59,861 bases of DNA from Bdellovibrionales bacterium (GTDB lineage Bacteria; Bdellovibrionota; Bdellovibrionia; Bdellovibrionales; UBA1609), in NCBI GenBank assembly GCA_023301025.1, contig JALZUR010000014.1, forward strand, positions 1 through 59,861, written 5' to 3'. This document shows positions 47,066-55,604 of the stretch, in pieces. A model generated the notes under the pieces. The model was not told the origin of the DNA and searched no databases. It saw only the letters and a list, made by a program, of their open reading frames with translations. Position numbers and translations under genes: made by a program. Each line of letters begins with the position of its first letter. The first letter of the stretch is position 1.

Positions 47066-47078
47066 GTGATGATTGATT

Positions 47079-47780
47079 ATGAAGCTCTTAGTACACCTTT
47101 TTTTTCTGATATTTTTTTGCAGTCCTCAAACGGTTCTTGCAAAACAAGCCACTTGTAAAGATATTTTAGGAACATTTATACAAAGATCTCAAAGAGTAAA
47201 TGATTCATATTATAATATTATTGAACTTGCTCCTAAAAAAAGGTTTAAAGATTTTGAAGAACTTTATAATGATGAAGTTTTTTTAGGCGTCAGTCGAGAA
47301 GGGCATTTTTATTTAAAAGTTGGTGGCAAGATCTTTGAGGGTGGGTACTTTCCTCTACCTGTGCATTCTGGTGAAGATTATAACTATGATGGCTATTTGA
47401 TTCACTTTTCAAATGTTTCTAATGATAAAGTTGATAAGTGGAACTCTAATTTTAAAAGTGGTGTGCAAGGTATATCTTTGAGTTGTGTTAGAACTGCTTG
47501 TAAAGAATTGTATCGACACTTTGATATTAAAATTTCGAACAAATTTGTACCATTGCTCTTTTCTAATCATGCCTTAAACCAAATTCTTAAAAATGGATTT
47601 ATTGATTCGAATGGAGAAGAAGTTTCTTTTAGAATTATTAAAATCTCTAAAAAAGCACCTGAGCTTTCACATCTTAAAAAAAATCTTATCGAGCAAGATC
47701 TTGTTTATGGCGTGTTTTCATCTTTAGTGTTTTTTGCTTTAGGAGGGGGACTTTATAATGCATATTTATATTTTTTATAA
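47079..47780 (+). CDS. Exported protein with C-x-x-[ILV]-L N-terminal motif and C-terminal membrane helix
   Basis: 233 residues from the ATG at 47079 (a TTG two codons upstream is less likely). The signal peptide (L-L-V-H-L-F-F-L-I-F-F-C) is probably cleaved at V-L-A|K-Q, leaving K-Q-A-T-C26-K-D-I-L at the mature N-terminus. A beta-rich body follows, with a C-S-C-type pair around L-S-C-V-R-T-A-C, and a last membrane helix (F-S-S-L-V-F-F-A-L-G-G-G-L). Likely a periplasmic domain tethered to a membrane. No family recognised. Confidence 0.7.
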   Translation: MKLLVHLFFLIFFCSPQTVLAKQATCKDILGTFIQRSQRVNDSYYNIIELAPKKRFKDFEELYNDEVFLGVSREGHFYLKVGGKIFEGGYFPLPVHSGEDYNYDGYLIHFSNVSNDKVDKWNSNFKSGVQGISLSCVRTACKELYRHFDIKISNKFVPLLFSNHALNQILKNGFIDSNGEEVSFRIIKISKKAPELSHLKKNLIEQDLVYGVFSSLVFFALGGGLYNAYLYFL

Positions 47781-47781
47781 T

Positions 47782-48837
47782 CTATATAAGGCTAAAAAAA
47801 GACAATATCTCTAATCTTCTATTTAGAAAAGCATCAACTTCTTTTTCAGATAGATAAGGACTAAGTACATTATGCCAGTGTTGAGGTTCTAATATTCTTA
47901 ATTTTTTTATTACGTCAGGGCGTGAATGAATTGCATGGTATAAATTTTTTGACTCATCGAGTTTTTTCTCACTGATTGGATCAAAATGATTTTGTAATTC
48001 ACTAAAATTATCATACCTCTCAGTGTTTTTTGTGCTGCTTGTTTTGTGTCTAATAGTAGTCATTTTAATTTTTTCATGTCTTAAGAGCTTAAGTAAAGGT
48101 ACACTGTGGACTTTAAAAGTTTCAGAGTCGTGATCTATAGAAATATTACTACCATTTATGGTTCTTAGTCGATTGCCATCATGGATATCATTCTTGTTTA
48201 TCATAAAATTAAAAAGTTTAATTTCATTTGGTATTTCACTTGTGGATGTATCTAAATCCAATACTTTTATTTGAACTGATGCCATAAATCCTTGATGTGG
48301 CCTTTGAACTGTTAGTGGAACAAGATTAAATCCAAGCTCACGATCTATAATGTATGCAGCCACTTCTTTTCCAGAATTTGATTTATTTCTCCATTTTAAA
48401 ATAGCTTGAAGACCATTTTCTAAAGTGATGAGTTCAGGTAGGTTATCGCCCATTGGTAGCATTTTCTTTTTAACTATTTTTCCGAAACGCAAAAATAGCG
48501 AAAGTAAATATTCTAACTCTAAACCTTGATTTAAATCAGCCCTCATTTCATTCCAAATATAGATCTGTGGATTTAATAAAAAGTTGTCAAATTCTTCTTC
48601 AATAAAAGATCTAGATTCACGACCTGTAAATTTCTTTACTCTATTTTTTAATGTTTTTTGAGATTTTAATTTTGACAATTGCAAAAGGCTAATTTTAGAT
48701 AATTTTTTATGCTCGTATGAGCTAAATGACTCTTTATTTTTTAAAAGTGCGCTACATGAAGTGTCAGCGCTAAAAGTTTTAACAGTAAAAAAGCTAAGAC
48801 TAATAAAAAATAGTATGTAGTTTTTGTGTCTAATCAC
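47782..48837 (-). CDS. Exported PI3/4-kinase-fold protein
   Basis: 351 residues, signal peptide cleaved near F-S-A|D-T-S, then C28-S-A-L-L. The central domain matches the PI4K/HipA/Fam20C-like kinase layout: Lys148 in Q-A-I-L-K-W-R, Glu158 in G-K-E-V-A-A-Y-I-I-D-R-E-L-G, the strand L-V-P-L-T-V, a catalytic loop N214-K-N-D217-I-H-D-G-N222, and the metal Asp235 in I-S-I-D-H-D-S-E-T-F. All key positions are occupied, so phosphotransfer activity is plausible. The substrate is unknown and an extracytoplasmic location raises the question of its ATP source. Assignment is by motif only. Confidence 0.7.
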   Translation of the reverse strand: MIRHKNYILFFISLSFFTVKTFSADTSCSALLKNKESFSSYEHKKLSKISLLQLSKLKSQKTLKNRVKKFTGRESRSFIEEEFDNFLLNPQIYIWNEMRADLNQGLELEYLLSLFLRFGKIVKKKMLPMGDNLPELITLENGLQAILKWRNKSNSGKEVAAYIIDRELGFNLVPLTVQRPHQGFMASVQIKVLDLDTSTSEIPNEIKLFNFMINKNDIHDGNRLRTINGSNISIDHDSETFKVHSVPLLKLLRHEKIKMTTIRHKTSSTKNTERYDNFSELQNHFDPISEKKLDESKNLYHAIHSRPDVIKKLRILEPQHWHNVLSPYLSEKEVDAFLNRRLEILSFFSLI

Positions 48838-48988
48838 TCTTACTGTCTCTATGTTAAGGTTCTTAATTTAGAGTAACTCTAATCTAATTCTTTTAAAATT
48901 GCCATTATATTAAGCTATGATTGAAATAATTCTAAGTATGTAACTCTTTTGTAGGTGATGAACAGATTTTTTAGTAGTTTATGAGCCT

Positions 48989-50677
48989 ATGAACAAGCTT
49001 GCATATATGGTGTGTTTTATATTTTTTGCAAATCCTCTTTTAGCTGCTACTGAGTGTTTGAATTTATTAAACGATCCTACTTTTAGGCCTTCTAAAAGCA
49101 CTCTTCAAAATATTAAAGATCAGGTATTAACACCTGTGTTTTGGGCAAGACAAGCTATTAGCAATGGTAAAATGATCTATCATGTTTTTGATACTTTTAA
49201 GCTTCGACCTATCACAGGTGGTGCAATTTCTCTAGATCACCCTTGGGTCACAGGTGTAGATCCAAATACTAAAGATTATATTTGGTTAAGTAATATTATT
49301 TATAAAACTAAATCTAGAGGTGATTTTAAGTTTAATGATGAGCAAATGGTTACAAACACTGGTAAATACTTAAGTGCTTTGGTTCGTCAATCTGCTCGCA
49401 CTGATAGGTATCCAGAGGGTATGCCTTCAGGATTAAGAAGAATGCCTCATGGATTAAACTATATTCATGGTTCATCACATTACAATAGTGGTTGGATTAT
49501 CTTTAACAATTTAGAAGAAGCTTTTCTACATTTTTCAAATCAAGATTTTCTAAATGATTTAAAAAATTTTGCTAATGAGTCTAAAAGAGAAGTGATCCTT
49601 TTATTTCGTGAGACAAATTACGATCCTCGAGAATATGGAAAATTTTCAGGCTATTTAAGAACCATTCTTCCGTGGTACTCTAATGTTAACGGTCCTCAAA
49701 AACAGGTTCATTGGGGAAACAGCTTTCCAGTGCCCGTAGTAAATATGATTAATGGAAATTTTACTAATGATCTAAAAGCATTACGTTTAGGTGATGTGGA
49801 TTCAATTGTTAGACCTGCAGTTGATGAAAACTACTTTAGTAGCGAATACGTATCAGGTGTAAGATCACGACCATCTTTTTCTGACCTAATTTTTGATTAT
49901 GCTATTGAACTTAGGGTAAAAGCTAGAGGTAAAAAAGGAAACAGTTTTTTTGTAGATTCTAAAAAACTTCAAAATGATAAATTAAAATGGAAGAGTATCA
50001 AAGGGAGTAAAGCTACACCTAATGCACGTGTTGAAGAATTTTATGGAAGTTATATAAACATAAGTACACTTAAAGAAGAGCAAATAAATGTTGAATCTGT
50101 AGTTTCTCTGCCTGAGAGTTTTGATCCTCGCTTTGATATTATTTATGCTCTTAAATCTGATGGTACCGGTCACAGCTATATTTTAGCCGATGGTGTTGAG
50201 CTTCATGCTTCAGTAGCTTTTAGAAACAGGACATATACTCAGAACAGACCTAGACCTGAGCACTTAAAATCTACAGCTTTTATAGTTTTAAAAGATTTAC
50301 CAGAAGAGAGTGTTAGATCAGTTGGTAGAGAAATTAGAGATTTAAGAGGAACAAAAACACTATCTTGTGTAGTTGGTAACTGCCGTGCATTAAGTAATGG
50401 TGCTAAATTAGAACTGACAAAAGGTCATCTCAACCTTAGTTTGCCGATTGATGCTTTTAAAAAATTAATTCTTGAAGATTTAAGACTCGGCAGTACTGGT
50501 GAAAAAGTAAATGTAGAACTTTATAAGTCGGGTGATCTCTCACTTGAAGAGCTTCTTGAGATGCAAAAAAAACAAGATTATAAAATGAAGGTTGTTTACC
50601 CTTTTTCCTATTTGTTTGGTTTTCTTAAAAATCGCATTTTTGACGATGAAGAGTATATTTATAGAGTTAAAGACTGA
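48989..50677 (+). CDS. Exported protein with C-x-x-[ILV]-L motif, unknown function
   Basis: 562 residues. Signal peptide M-N-K-L-A-Y-M-V-C-F-I-F-F-A-N-P-L-L-A, then A-T-E-C23-L-N-L-L. The mature body is large and globular, rich in Arg, Asn and Tyr, with a His/Tyr-rich segment (M-P-H-G-L-N-Y-I-H-G-S-S-H-Y) near residue 155 that could be an active or metal site. A second domain after about residue 330 holds L-S-C-V-V-G-N-C-R. I do not recognise the family; an enzyme or toxin-like domain is possible but unproven. Confidence 0.7.
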   Translation: MNKLAYMVCFIFFANPLLAATECLNLLNDPTFRPSKSTLQNIKDQVLTPVFWARQAISNGKMIYHVFDTFKLRPITGGAISLDHPWVTGVDPNTKDYIWLSNIIYKTKSRGDFKFNDEQMVTNTGKYLSALVRQSARTDRYPEGMPSGLRRMPHGLNYIHGSSHYNSGWIIFNNLEEAFLHFSNQDFLNDLKNFANESKREVILLFRETNYDPREYGKFSGYLRTILPWYSNVNGPQKQVHWGNSFPVPVVNMINGNFTNDLKALRLGDVDSIVRPAVDENYFSSEYVSGVRSRPSFSDLIFDYAIELRVKARGKKGNSFFVDSKKLQNDKLKWKSIKGSKATPNARVEEFYGSYINISTLKEEQINVESVVSLPESFDPRFDIIYALKSDGTGHSYILADGVELHASVAFRNRTYTQNRPRPEHLKSTAFIVLKDLPEESVRSVGREIRDLRGTKTLSCVVGNCRALSNGAKLELTKGHLNLSLPIDAFKKLILEDLRLGSTGEKVNVELYKSGDLSLEELLEMQKKQDYKMKVVYPFSYLFGFLKNRIFDDEEYIYRVKD

Positions 50678-50716
50678 CAGACTTTATATAAAAGACTTAA
50701 GAGCGTACTGTTTAAA

Positions 50717-50785
50717 ACAAATACGCATCACTTAAAGTACTAAAATATTCATAGTGTCTTTCTTAAATATTGATAATAACAACTA
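50717..50785 (+). repeat. Upstream element, copy 1
   Basis: A segment upstream of the kinase-like gene that recurs, with substitutions and one insertion, at 51696-51787. Shared blocks include AATACG, AT.ACTT.AA.TACTAAAATA, ATAGTGTCT and CTTAAATATTGAT, ending in CAACTA. Probably a duplicated promoter/regulatory region. Confidence 0.6.
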
Positions 50786-50804
50786 GTCGATATTAGATTA
50801 AATT

Positions 50805-51596
50805 ATGAAATTTTTAGTTCTTTCTTTTCTACAAATATATTCTTCAATATGCTTTTCAGTGACCTGCGCTTCGTTGTTAGCAGAAAACGGTGGATACACT
50901 TACTTAGATAAAGGGCAAACAGGAGTCGTTTATGTAAAAGAGGGGCTTGCATTTAAGATACCATATAATCCAGATGCTCTTGATAGCTATTTGAGAGATG
51001 GCTACGAAGTAGTTAGTCATGAGTTTCAACTGTTAGCTACACTTAATTCTATTATTACAAAATCTAAAATTAAAGGTATAAGACCTTTAAGGTTCAATAA
51101 AGCTTCTAAGCTAGAAGATCCTATTCTACTTCAACTAGCTCAAGATCGAGTTGAGACAGTTCTTGAAACTGAAACATGGGTAGATCGAATAAATTTAAAT
51201 GGTGTTTTAGTAAGTGAACACGTCATAGGTCGAAACTATTATAATGATATTATTAATTCACCCTTAGTTTCAGATGCTGAAAAGCGACGCTATGCTACTA
51301 GATTCCATGAAATACTCTTAGCTTTAGAGAAGTATATATTAAGTGACCAAAGTGATTTTAATTTTATTATGCGTGAAAAAGTAGAAGACAGCGATTTTGA
51401 TGATGAATATGACTATTATAATTTCATTGAAACCCTTCGGCCTAACTTCGAAAATATTCCTAACAGTATAGATCTTAAGCTGTTAAATCCTTTCGGAGAT
51501 GATGGAGTGTTAAAAGCATTTACAATAAGTGTTCATGCTAGTCGAAATGTGATTGTTGATGAAAATGATGATTTCGTGATTATTGACCCACACTAA
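50805..51596 (+). CDS. Exported protein-kinase-like protein with altered catalytic loop
   Basis: 263 residues; signal peptide ending I-C-F-S|V-T-C21-A-S-L-L. Kinase-like features: Gly-loop D-K-G-Q-T-G-V-V-Y-V, Lys51 in L-A-F-K-I-P-Y, helix-C Glu73 in S-H-E-F-Q-L-L, hinge-like V-S-E-H-V-I-G, and N248 followed by V-I-V-D-E-N-D-D-F-V-I-I-D261-P-H at the very end. The catalytic Asp expected in D-x-H-x-x-N reads Ser242 (I-S-V-H-A-S-R-N), so it may be a pseudokinase or use another base. The protein ends at the metal-Asp motif, lacking a C-lobe tail. Confidence 0.65.
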   Translation: MKFLVLSFLQIYSSICFSVTCASLLAENGGYTYLDKGQTGVVYVKEGLAFKIPYNPDALDSYLRDGYEVVSHEFQLLATLNSIITKSKIKGIRPLRFNKASKLEDPILLQLAQDRVETVLETETWVDRINLNGVLVSEHVIGRNYYNDIINSPLVSDAEKRRYATRFHEILLALEKYILSDQSDFNFIMREKVEDSDFDDEYDYYNFIETLRPNFENIPNSIDLKLLNPFGDDGVLKAFTISVHASRNVIVDENDDFVIIDPH

Positions 51597-51695
51597 GACC
51601 TTTTAGTTTTGGTCTCTGAATTTTTAGTTTTAATATGTTTTTCTTCAAAGAAAGTTCTTTTTTTTCTATCAAAATTGTCTTTTAAAATCTCTAGC

Positions 51696-51787
51696 TAAAA
51701 TACGTATTACTTTAAATACTAAAATACTTACAGTTTTATAATATATAGAATTTATAGTGTCTCGCTTAAATATTGATTTTATCAACT
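51696..51787 (+). repeat. Upstream element, copy 2
   Basis: Second copy of the segment at 50717-50785, upstream of the 956-residue Gly-rich protein gene. It holds an extra 20-odd bases (TTTTATAATATATAGAATT-like) between the TACTAAAATA and ATAGTGTCT blocks. Confidence 0.6.
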
Positions 51788-51827
51788 ATTTGAGATCAGT
51801 TATTCATAAAGCATCTAAGAGGTTTTT

Positions 51828-54698
51828 ATGATTTTACTTAATAATATTTTAATAGTTTTAGTCTCTTTTGCTTGGTCGGATTCAAGCATCAAAATCGACT
51901 CTTCGGGTGCTGATGGCAAACATGCAGAACATGGCTACAGCTATAGTACTAGTCCTGGCTCCTCATCTTCTAATGGGAGAAATGGTGGAGATGCTACTAA
52001 ATCTAGTTCAGGTAGTCACGCAAAAGATATAATACTCAATTTGTCTAGTTCCAATAAAGATAAAGTCTCTTATATAAAAATTTCTGGCAGCATAGCGCAA
52101 TCAGGTCCTCTTGATAAGGTCATTACTCTTGATTCAAGTTCAGAAATTGTAGTTGATGCTAGTGGTGGTGAGGGTGGCAATGGCGGTAGTGGTGGTAATG
52201 GTGAGGGTGGTTGCAATGGTTCTAATGGTGCAAGCGCAACAAGAAGTTCTAGAGGAAAGAATGGTGGCTCGGGCTGCAGTGGAGGTGACAGTGGTCGACC
52301 ATCACCTGGTTCTGATGGTGGTGATGCAGCTTTTGTTAAAGTTCATATACCAATTGATGACATACACTTATCTCTACTCATGCAGTGTGATGTCTCGAGT
52401 GGAGCTGGAGGTGATTCTAGCATACATGGTCTAGCTGGTTCTGGAGGTAGTGGGGGGGCTGGAGGGAGTAGTTATTCTTGGCGAGTTAAAACGGGCCAGA
52501 GTTGCAGTAGTACTTCTGTAAGCAATGGCAATGGATCTTATAGCACTAAAAGAACTTGTGTTGATACATACACTACTAAAAGTAACCCAGGTGGTTCACG
52601 TGGTGCAAAAGGACCAGATGGGAAAGTATTAAATGGTGACACTTCGGGAGGTGATGATGGTTCAGATGGACTCTGCACATTCATCACAAAAGATGGCCAA
52701 AAGGTGATTAAGGGGTCTAACCCATTTAAGTTTCAGGTTGAATCTTACACCATGTATGATGAAAACCAAGATGGAATTTATGAACCTTTAGAAAAGTTTT
52801 ATATTAAAGATATAACTGTAAAAAATAATGGTGATCTTCCGTCCCCAGTGAATAAGGCTGACTTTAATTTGTTTTTTAAAAACACGGCGTACACAAGTCC
52901 TGTTTCAAAAATTGTAACTCTACCAAGGGTTTACCCTGGTGAATCTTTTAAAGTCTCTGAAACTTTTGAATTTACAGTAAACGATAATCATGAAATGGGA
53001 ATTGATCAAAGGCTTAGATTTGAAGACAGTATTAGTCCTAAAAATATAGTCACACATGTTGAAAGACCTCAGAAAGATTTTGAAAACATAAAACACTTTG
53101 TTATCACATACCCTATTGAAATAAGCTCATTTACTCTTCAAGAATCTGTTGGTGCAGGTGAAAAGATTCCAATCTTTTGGAAGATCAAAAATAACTCTAA
53201 TCTTGATTTTGGTGGCGAAAAAGCTTTAAGACGTATTGTGAGTGAGCTCTACATTAGTGCTGGTGACGCTGACCCGGGTTTGTTCTCATTTAGTTCAGAA
53301 GACGAGCAAGTAAGTGTACTTTCTGATGTAAAGTTATTAGAAATTTTAAACCTTAAAGCTAAACAAGAACTTTTAATTGAAGGGCAAATATCAGTTAATA
53401 GTAATGCTCTTCCTTACACCTCATCTGAATTCAGTTCTTCTCTAACTCTAGAAAATTTAGCTGGTGAGATGAGAAAGATACAAAAGGACTCACTGTCATT
53501 AAGAATATCACAACTCTACAGTTACAATCCTGAGTCTGAGTTTTTATTGATCACACATTCAAAAACACAAAGGCAAGAGTTTTTAGCCTGGAGAGCTTTT
53601 GGAAAAAGCCTTCAATCTTCTATTGATGTATGGGACTTTAGCTACTACGGAGCACTCTCATTTTCTAAAGGTATCAAAGAGTTAGGAGATAGTAGTTTTA
53701 ATCAAATTCTTAAAGATAAAACTATTATTCTACTAAACAATGCTCAGCATGAAGCCAGTGAGACGTTTGCTTTATCTGAAGTTGCTAAACAACTTTCGAA
53801 AAGAAAATCAAACCTTGTGGTTGTTGGTGGTGATAAAGAAGATCTAAAAAACCAGATGAAAGCATTACTTTCAGTACCTCTTTCAGAAGATTATGCTTTA
53901 AGTAATGATGAGCTTAAAAAATATTTTTGGAGATGGAAAACGCCTAAAGTTAAAGATATTGATACTATTGTTCTTAAGACTTCAAATAAGTTACAAGAGT
54001 CAGACCCTAAGCTTCGCTACTTTATAAAATTTGAATACCAACCGGAACTAATAAAAAAAGGTTTGTTTACAAACGCTTATGATCTTGGGAGTATCATGTA
54101 CGCTAACACCTTAACACCTGGTGGTGGACGAGCAGCTTTCTTACCTTTAACTCAAGAAGAGATGAGTACTGACACTTACATAAAAACTGAAGAGCTTGTT
54201 AGAGCCACTATTCTTGTCACATCTTTTAAGTATAAATTAAAAACGCTTAATTCAACTCCTGATGCTTTTTTTCGAGTATACCTCAGAGATGCTATTTTAT
54301 ACGATTTAATTCTTGAGTTAGATTTAATGGATAGCATCTGTTCAATTGAAAAGTGTGATGTTGATACTGGATTAAACAGAGTAAATTCTTTTATAAATTA
54401 TATAGATACAATAAAATCTGAGGATGAATATATAATTTCAGCTGTTTACCTTTACGCAAAAGTTTTAGAAAACTCTTCTATTAAAAAATCTCTTAAGAAA
54501 AAACTTAAGCCTTTTATGAAAGAACATGCTGTGGATGATATGTTTAATGAAGTAAAAGACTTTGCAAAAGAAAGAAGACAAACATTAGTCGGAATTAGTA
54601 AGCGTGAGAATTATAGAAATATGTTTACATATCCTGCTCTTTTTCGGGTTTTAACCACTGATGAAGTACTCAATTTAGATAATGTTATAAAGGACTAA
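51828..54698 (+). CDS. Large exported Gly/Ser-rich protein with EF-hand-like loop
   Basis: 956 residues. A short signal peptide (L-L-N-N-I-L-I-V-L-V-S-F-A-W-S) precedes about 260 residues dominated by Gly, Ser, Asp and Asn with collagen-like G-x-G-G-x-G runs (the DNA at 52156-52230 and 52430-52470 is repetitive accordingly). A canonical EF-hand loop follows, D-E-N-Q-D-G-I-Y-E-P-L-E, then beta-sandwich-like domains and an alpha/beta domain from about 565 (L-L-I-T-H-S-K-T, T-I-I-L-L-N-N-A, N-L-V-V-V-G-G-D). Likely a surface or secreted calcium-binding protein; no enzyme activity assigned. The next gene starts 3 bp later. Confidence 0.72.
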   Translation: MILLNNILIVLVSFAWSDSSIKIDSSGADGKHAEHGYSYSTSPGSSSSNGRNGGDATKSSSGSHAKDIILNLSSSNKDKVSYIKISGSIAQSGPLDKVITLDSSSEIVVDASGGEGGNGGSGGNGEGGCNGSNGASATRSSRGKNGGSGCSGGDSGRPSPGSDGGDAAFVKVHIPIDDIHLSLLMQCDVSSGAGGDSSIHGLAGSGGSGGAGGSSYSWRVKTGQSCSSTSVSNGNGSYSTKRTCVDTYTTKSNPGGSRGAKGPDGKVLNGDTSGGDDGSDGLCTFITKDGQKVIKGSNPFKFQVESYTMYDENQDGIYEPLEKFYIKDITVKNNGDLPSPVNKADFNLFFKNTAYTSPVSKIVTLPRVYPGESFKVSETFEFTVNDNHEMGIDQRLRFEDSISPKNIVTHVERPQKDFENIKHFVITYPIEISSFTLQESVGAGEKIPIFWKIKNNSNLDFGGEKALRRIVSELYISAGDADPGLFSFSSEDEQVSVLSDVKLLEILNLKAKQELLIEGQISVNSNALPYTSSEFSSSLTLENLAGEMRKIQKDSLSLRISQLYSYNPESEFLLITHSKTQRQEFLAWRAFGKSLQSSIDVWDFSYYGALSFSKGIKELGDSSFNQILKDKTIILLNNAQHEASETFALSEVAKQLSKRKSNLVVVGGDKEDLKNQMKALLSVPLSEDYALSNDELKKYFWRWKTPKVKDIDTIVLKTSNKLQESDPKLRYFIKFEYQPELIKKGLFTNAYDLGSIMYANTLTPGGGRAAFLPLTQEEMSTDTYIKTEELVRATILVTSFKYKLKTLNSTPDAFFRVYLRDAILYDLILELDLMDSICSIEKCDVDTGLNRVNSFINYIDTIKSEDEYIISAVYLYAKVLENSSIKKSLKKKLKPFMKEHAVDDMFNEVKDFAKERRQTLVGISKRENYRNMFTYPALFRVLTTDEVLNLDNVIKD

Positions 54699-54701
54699 AT
54701 C

Positions 54702-55583
54702 GTGAAAAATAAATTTACTATATCTTTAATAAGCTTTTTTATTTTTTCTTTTACAACAGTTATTCAAGCTCAAATGTCTTGTCTTGAAGTTTTGAGTGAA
54801 TTGTCTATTACAACTGAACATAAGAATATAAGTACAGAGCCTATACTTACAGTAGATGGTGACACCTATTGGGGCTACTATAAATGTTTAAGATGTGGTG
54901 AAAGAACATCTGCAAAACCTAATATTCATAATGATCAAGCCTGTTACAATTGTGGTGCAGGACACACAACAGAAAAATATAGTCCTCCTGCACTTTTTAA
55001 AAAAGATGGGAATATATACTTAGTGGATCCTGGTCGGTTAGTGACTAGTCATGCTGAAATGGAACTTGCTGAGAGTGGTGAAACTGAATCGTGTCCGTTT
55101 TGTGGGAATTCTCAGTTTCAAATAGACACTGAATGTGTCACCTGTGGTGCAAGGGCAGAAAATCCAAGTGATATTAAGCAGTCTATGAAAGAACTAAGTA
55201 GAGGGAATACATCTGCTACTGCTAAAACACCTCATATGGACCTTTCACTTTCATCTTTACGAGAAACAAGAAATCGGACAAACAAAAAGTTTTTTACATC
55301 TGTTGCAGCAGTGTTAACTGTTTCTGCTGCCTTCGGAACTGTTTGGGGGTTTCAAACTTATACTACAGAGGCCCATGTAACCTCATTTGATAAAAAAGAG
55401 GTTGTGGTATCTTATGAATCTAAAAAAGGTGCTTTAGAATCTCTAACTTTGGGACGGTCTGGCATAGAAACCCAACCGTGGAGAGTTGGTGATACTTTAG
55501 AACTTTATTTTATAAATTGGTCTACAACACCTAAAGCCGCAGAACGCCTAGATGGTAATGTATTTAAACCCGTTAAAAATTAA
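54702..55583 (+). CDS. Exported zinc-ribbon protein with membrane helix
   Basis: 293 residues, GTG start. Signal peptide cleaved near V-I-Q-A|Q-M, leaving S-C27-L-E-V-L. Two zinc-ribbon units follow: C-L-R-C-G with C-Y-N-C-G, and C-P-F-C-G with C-V-T-C-G (four C-x-x-C knuckles). After a polar stretch comes a membrane helix (F-F-T-S-V-A-A-V-L-T-V-S-A-A-F-G-T-V-W-G, about 198-220) and a small beta domain. Zinc ribbons on the non-cytoplasmic side are unusual. It is coupled to the Gly-rich protein gene, three bases upstream. Function unknown. Confidence 0.7.
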   Translation: MKNKFTISLISFFIFSFTTVIQAQMSCLEVLSELSITTEHKNISTEPILTVDGDTYWGYYKCLRCGERTSAKPNIHNDQACYNCGAGHTTEKYSPPALFKKDGNIYLVDPGRLVTSHAEMELAESGETESCPFCGNSQFQIDTECVTCGARAENPSDIKQSMKELSRGNTSATAKTPHMDLSLSSLRETRNRTNKKFFTSVAAVLTVSAAFGTVWGFQTYTTEAHVTSFDKKEVVVSYESKKGALESLTLGRSGIETQPWRVGDTLELYFINWSTTPKAAERLDGNVFKPVKN

Positions 55584-55604
55584 AAGTTTTTACGTCAAAA
55601 TATC

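Noticed and set aside
52153-52434. 93-codon plus-strand ORF rich in Val and Met
   Set aside because: It is a frame-shifted reading of the Gly/Ser-rich repeat DNA of the 956-residue protein.
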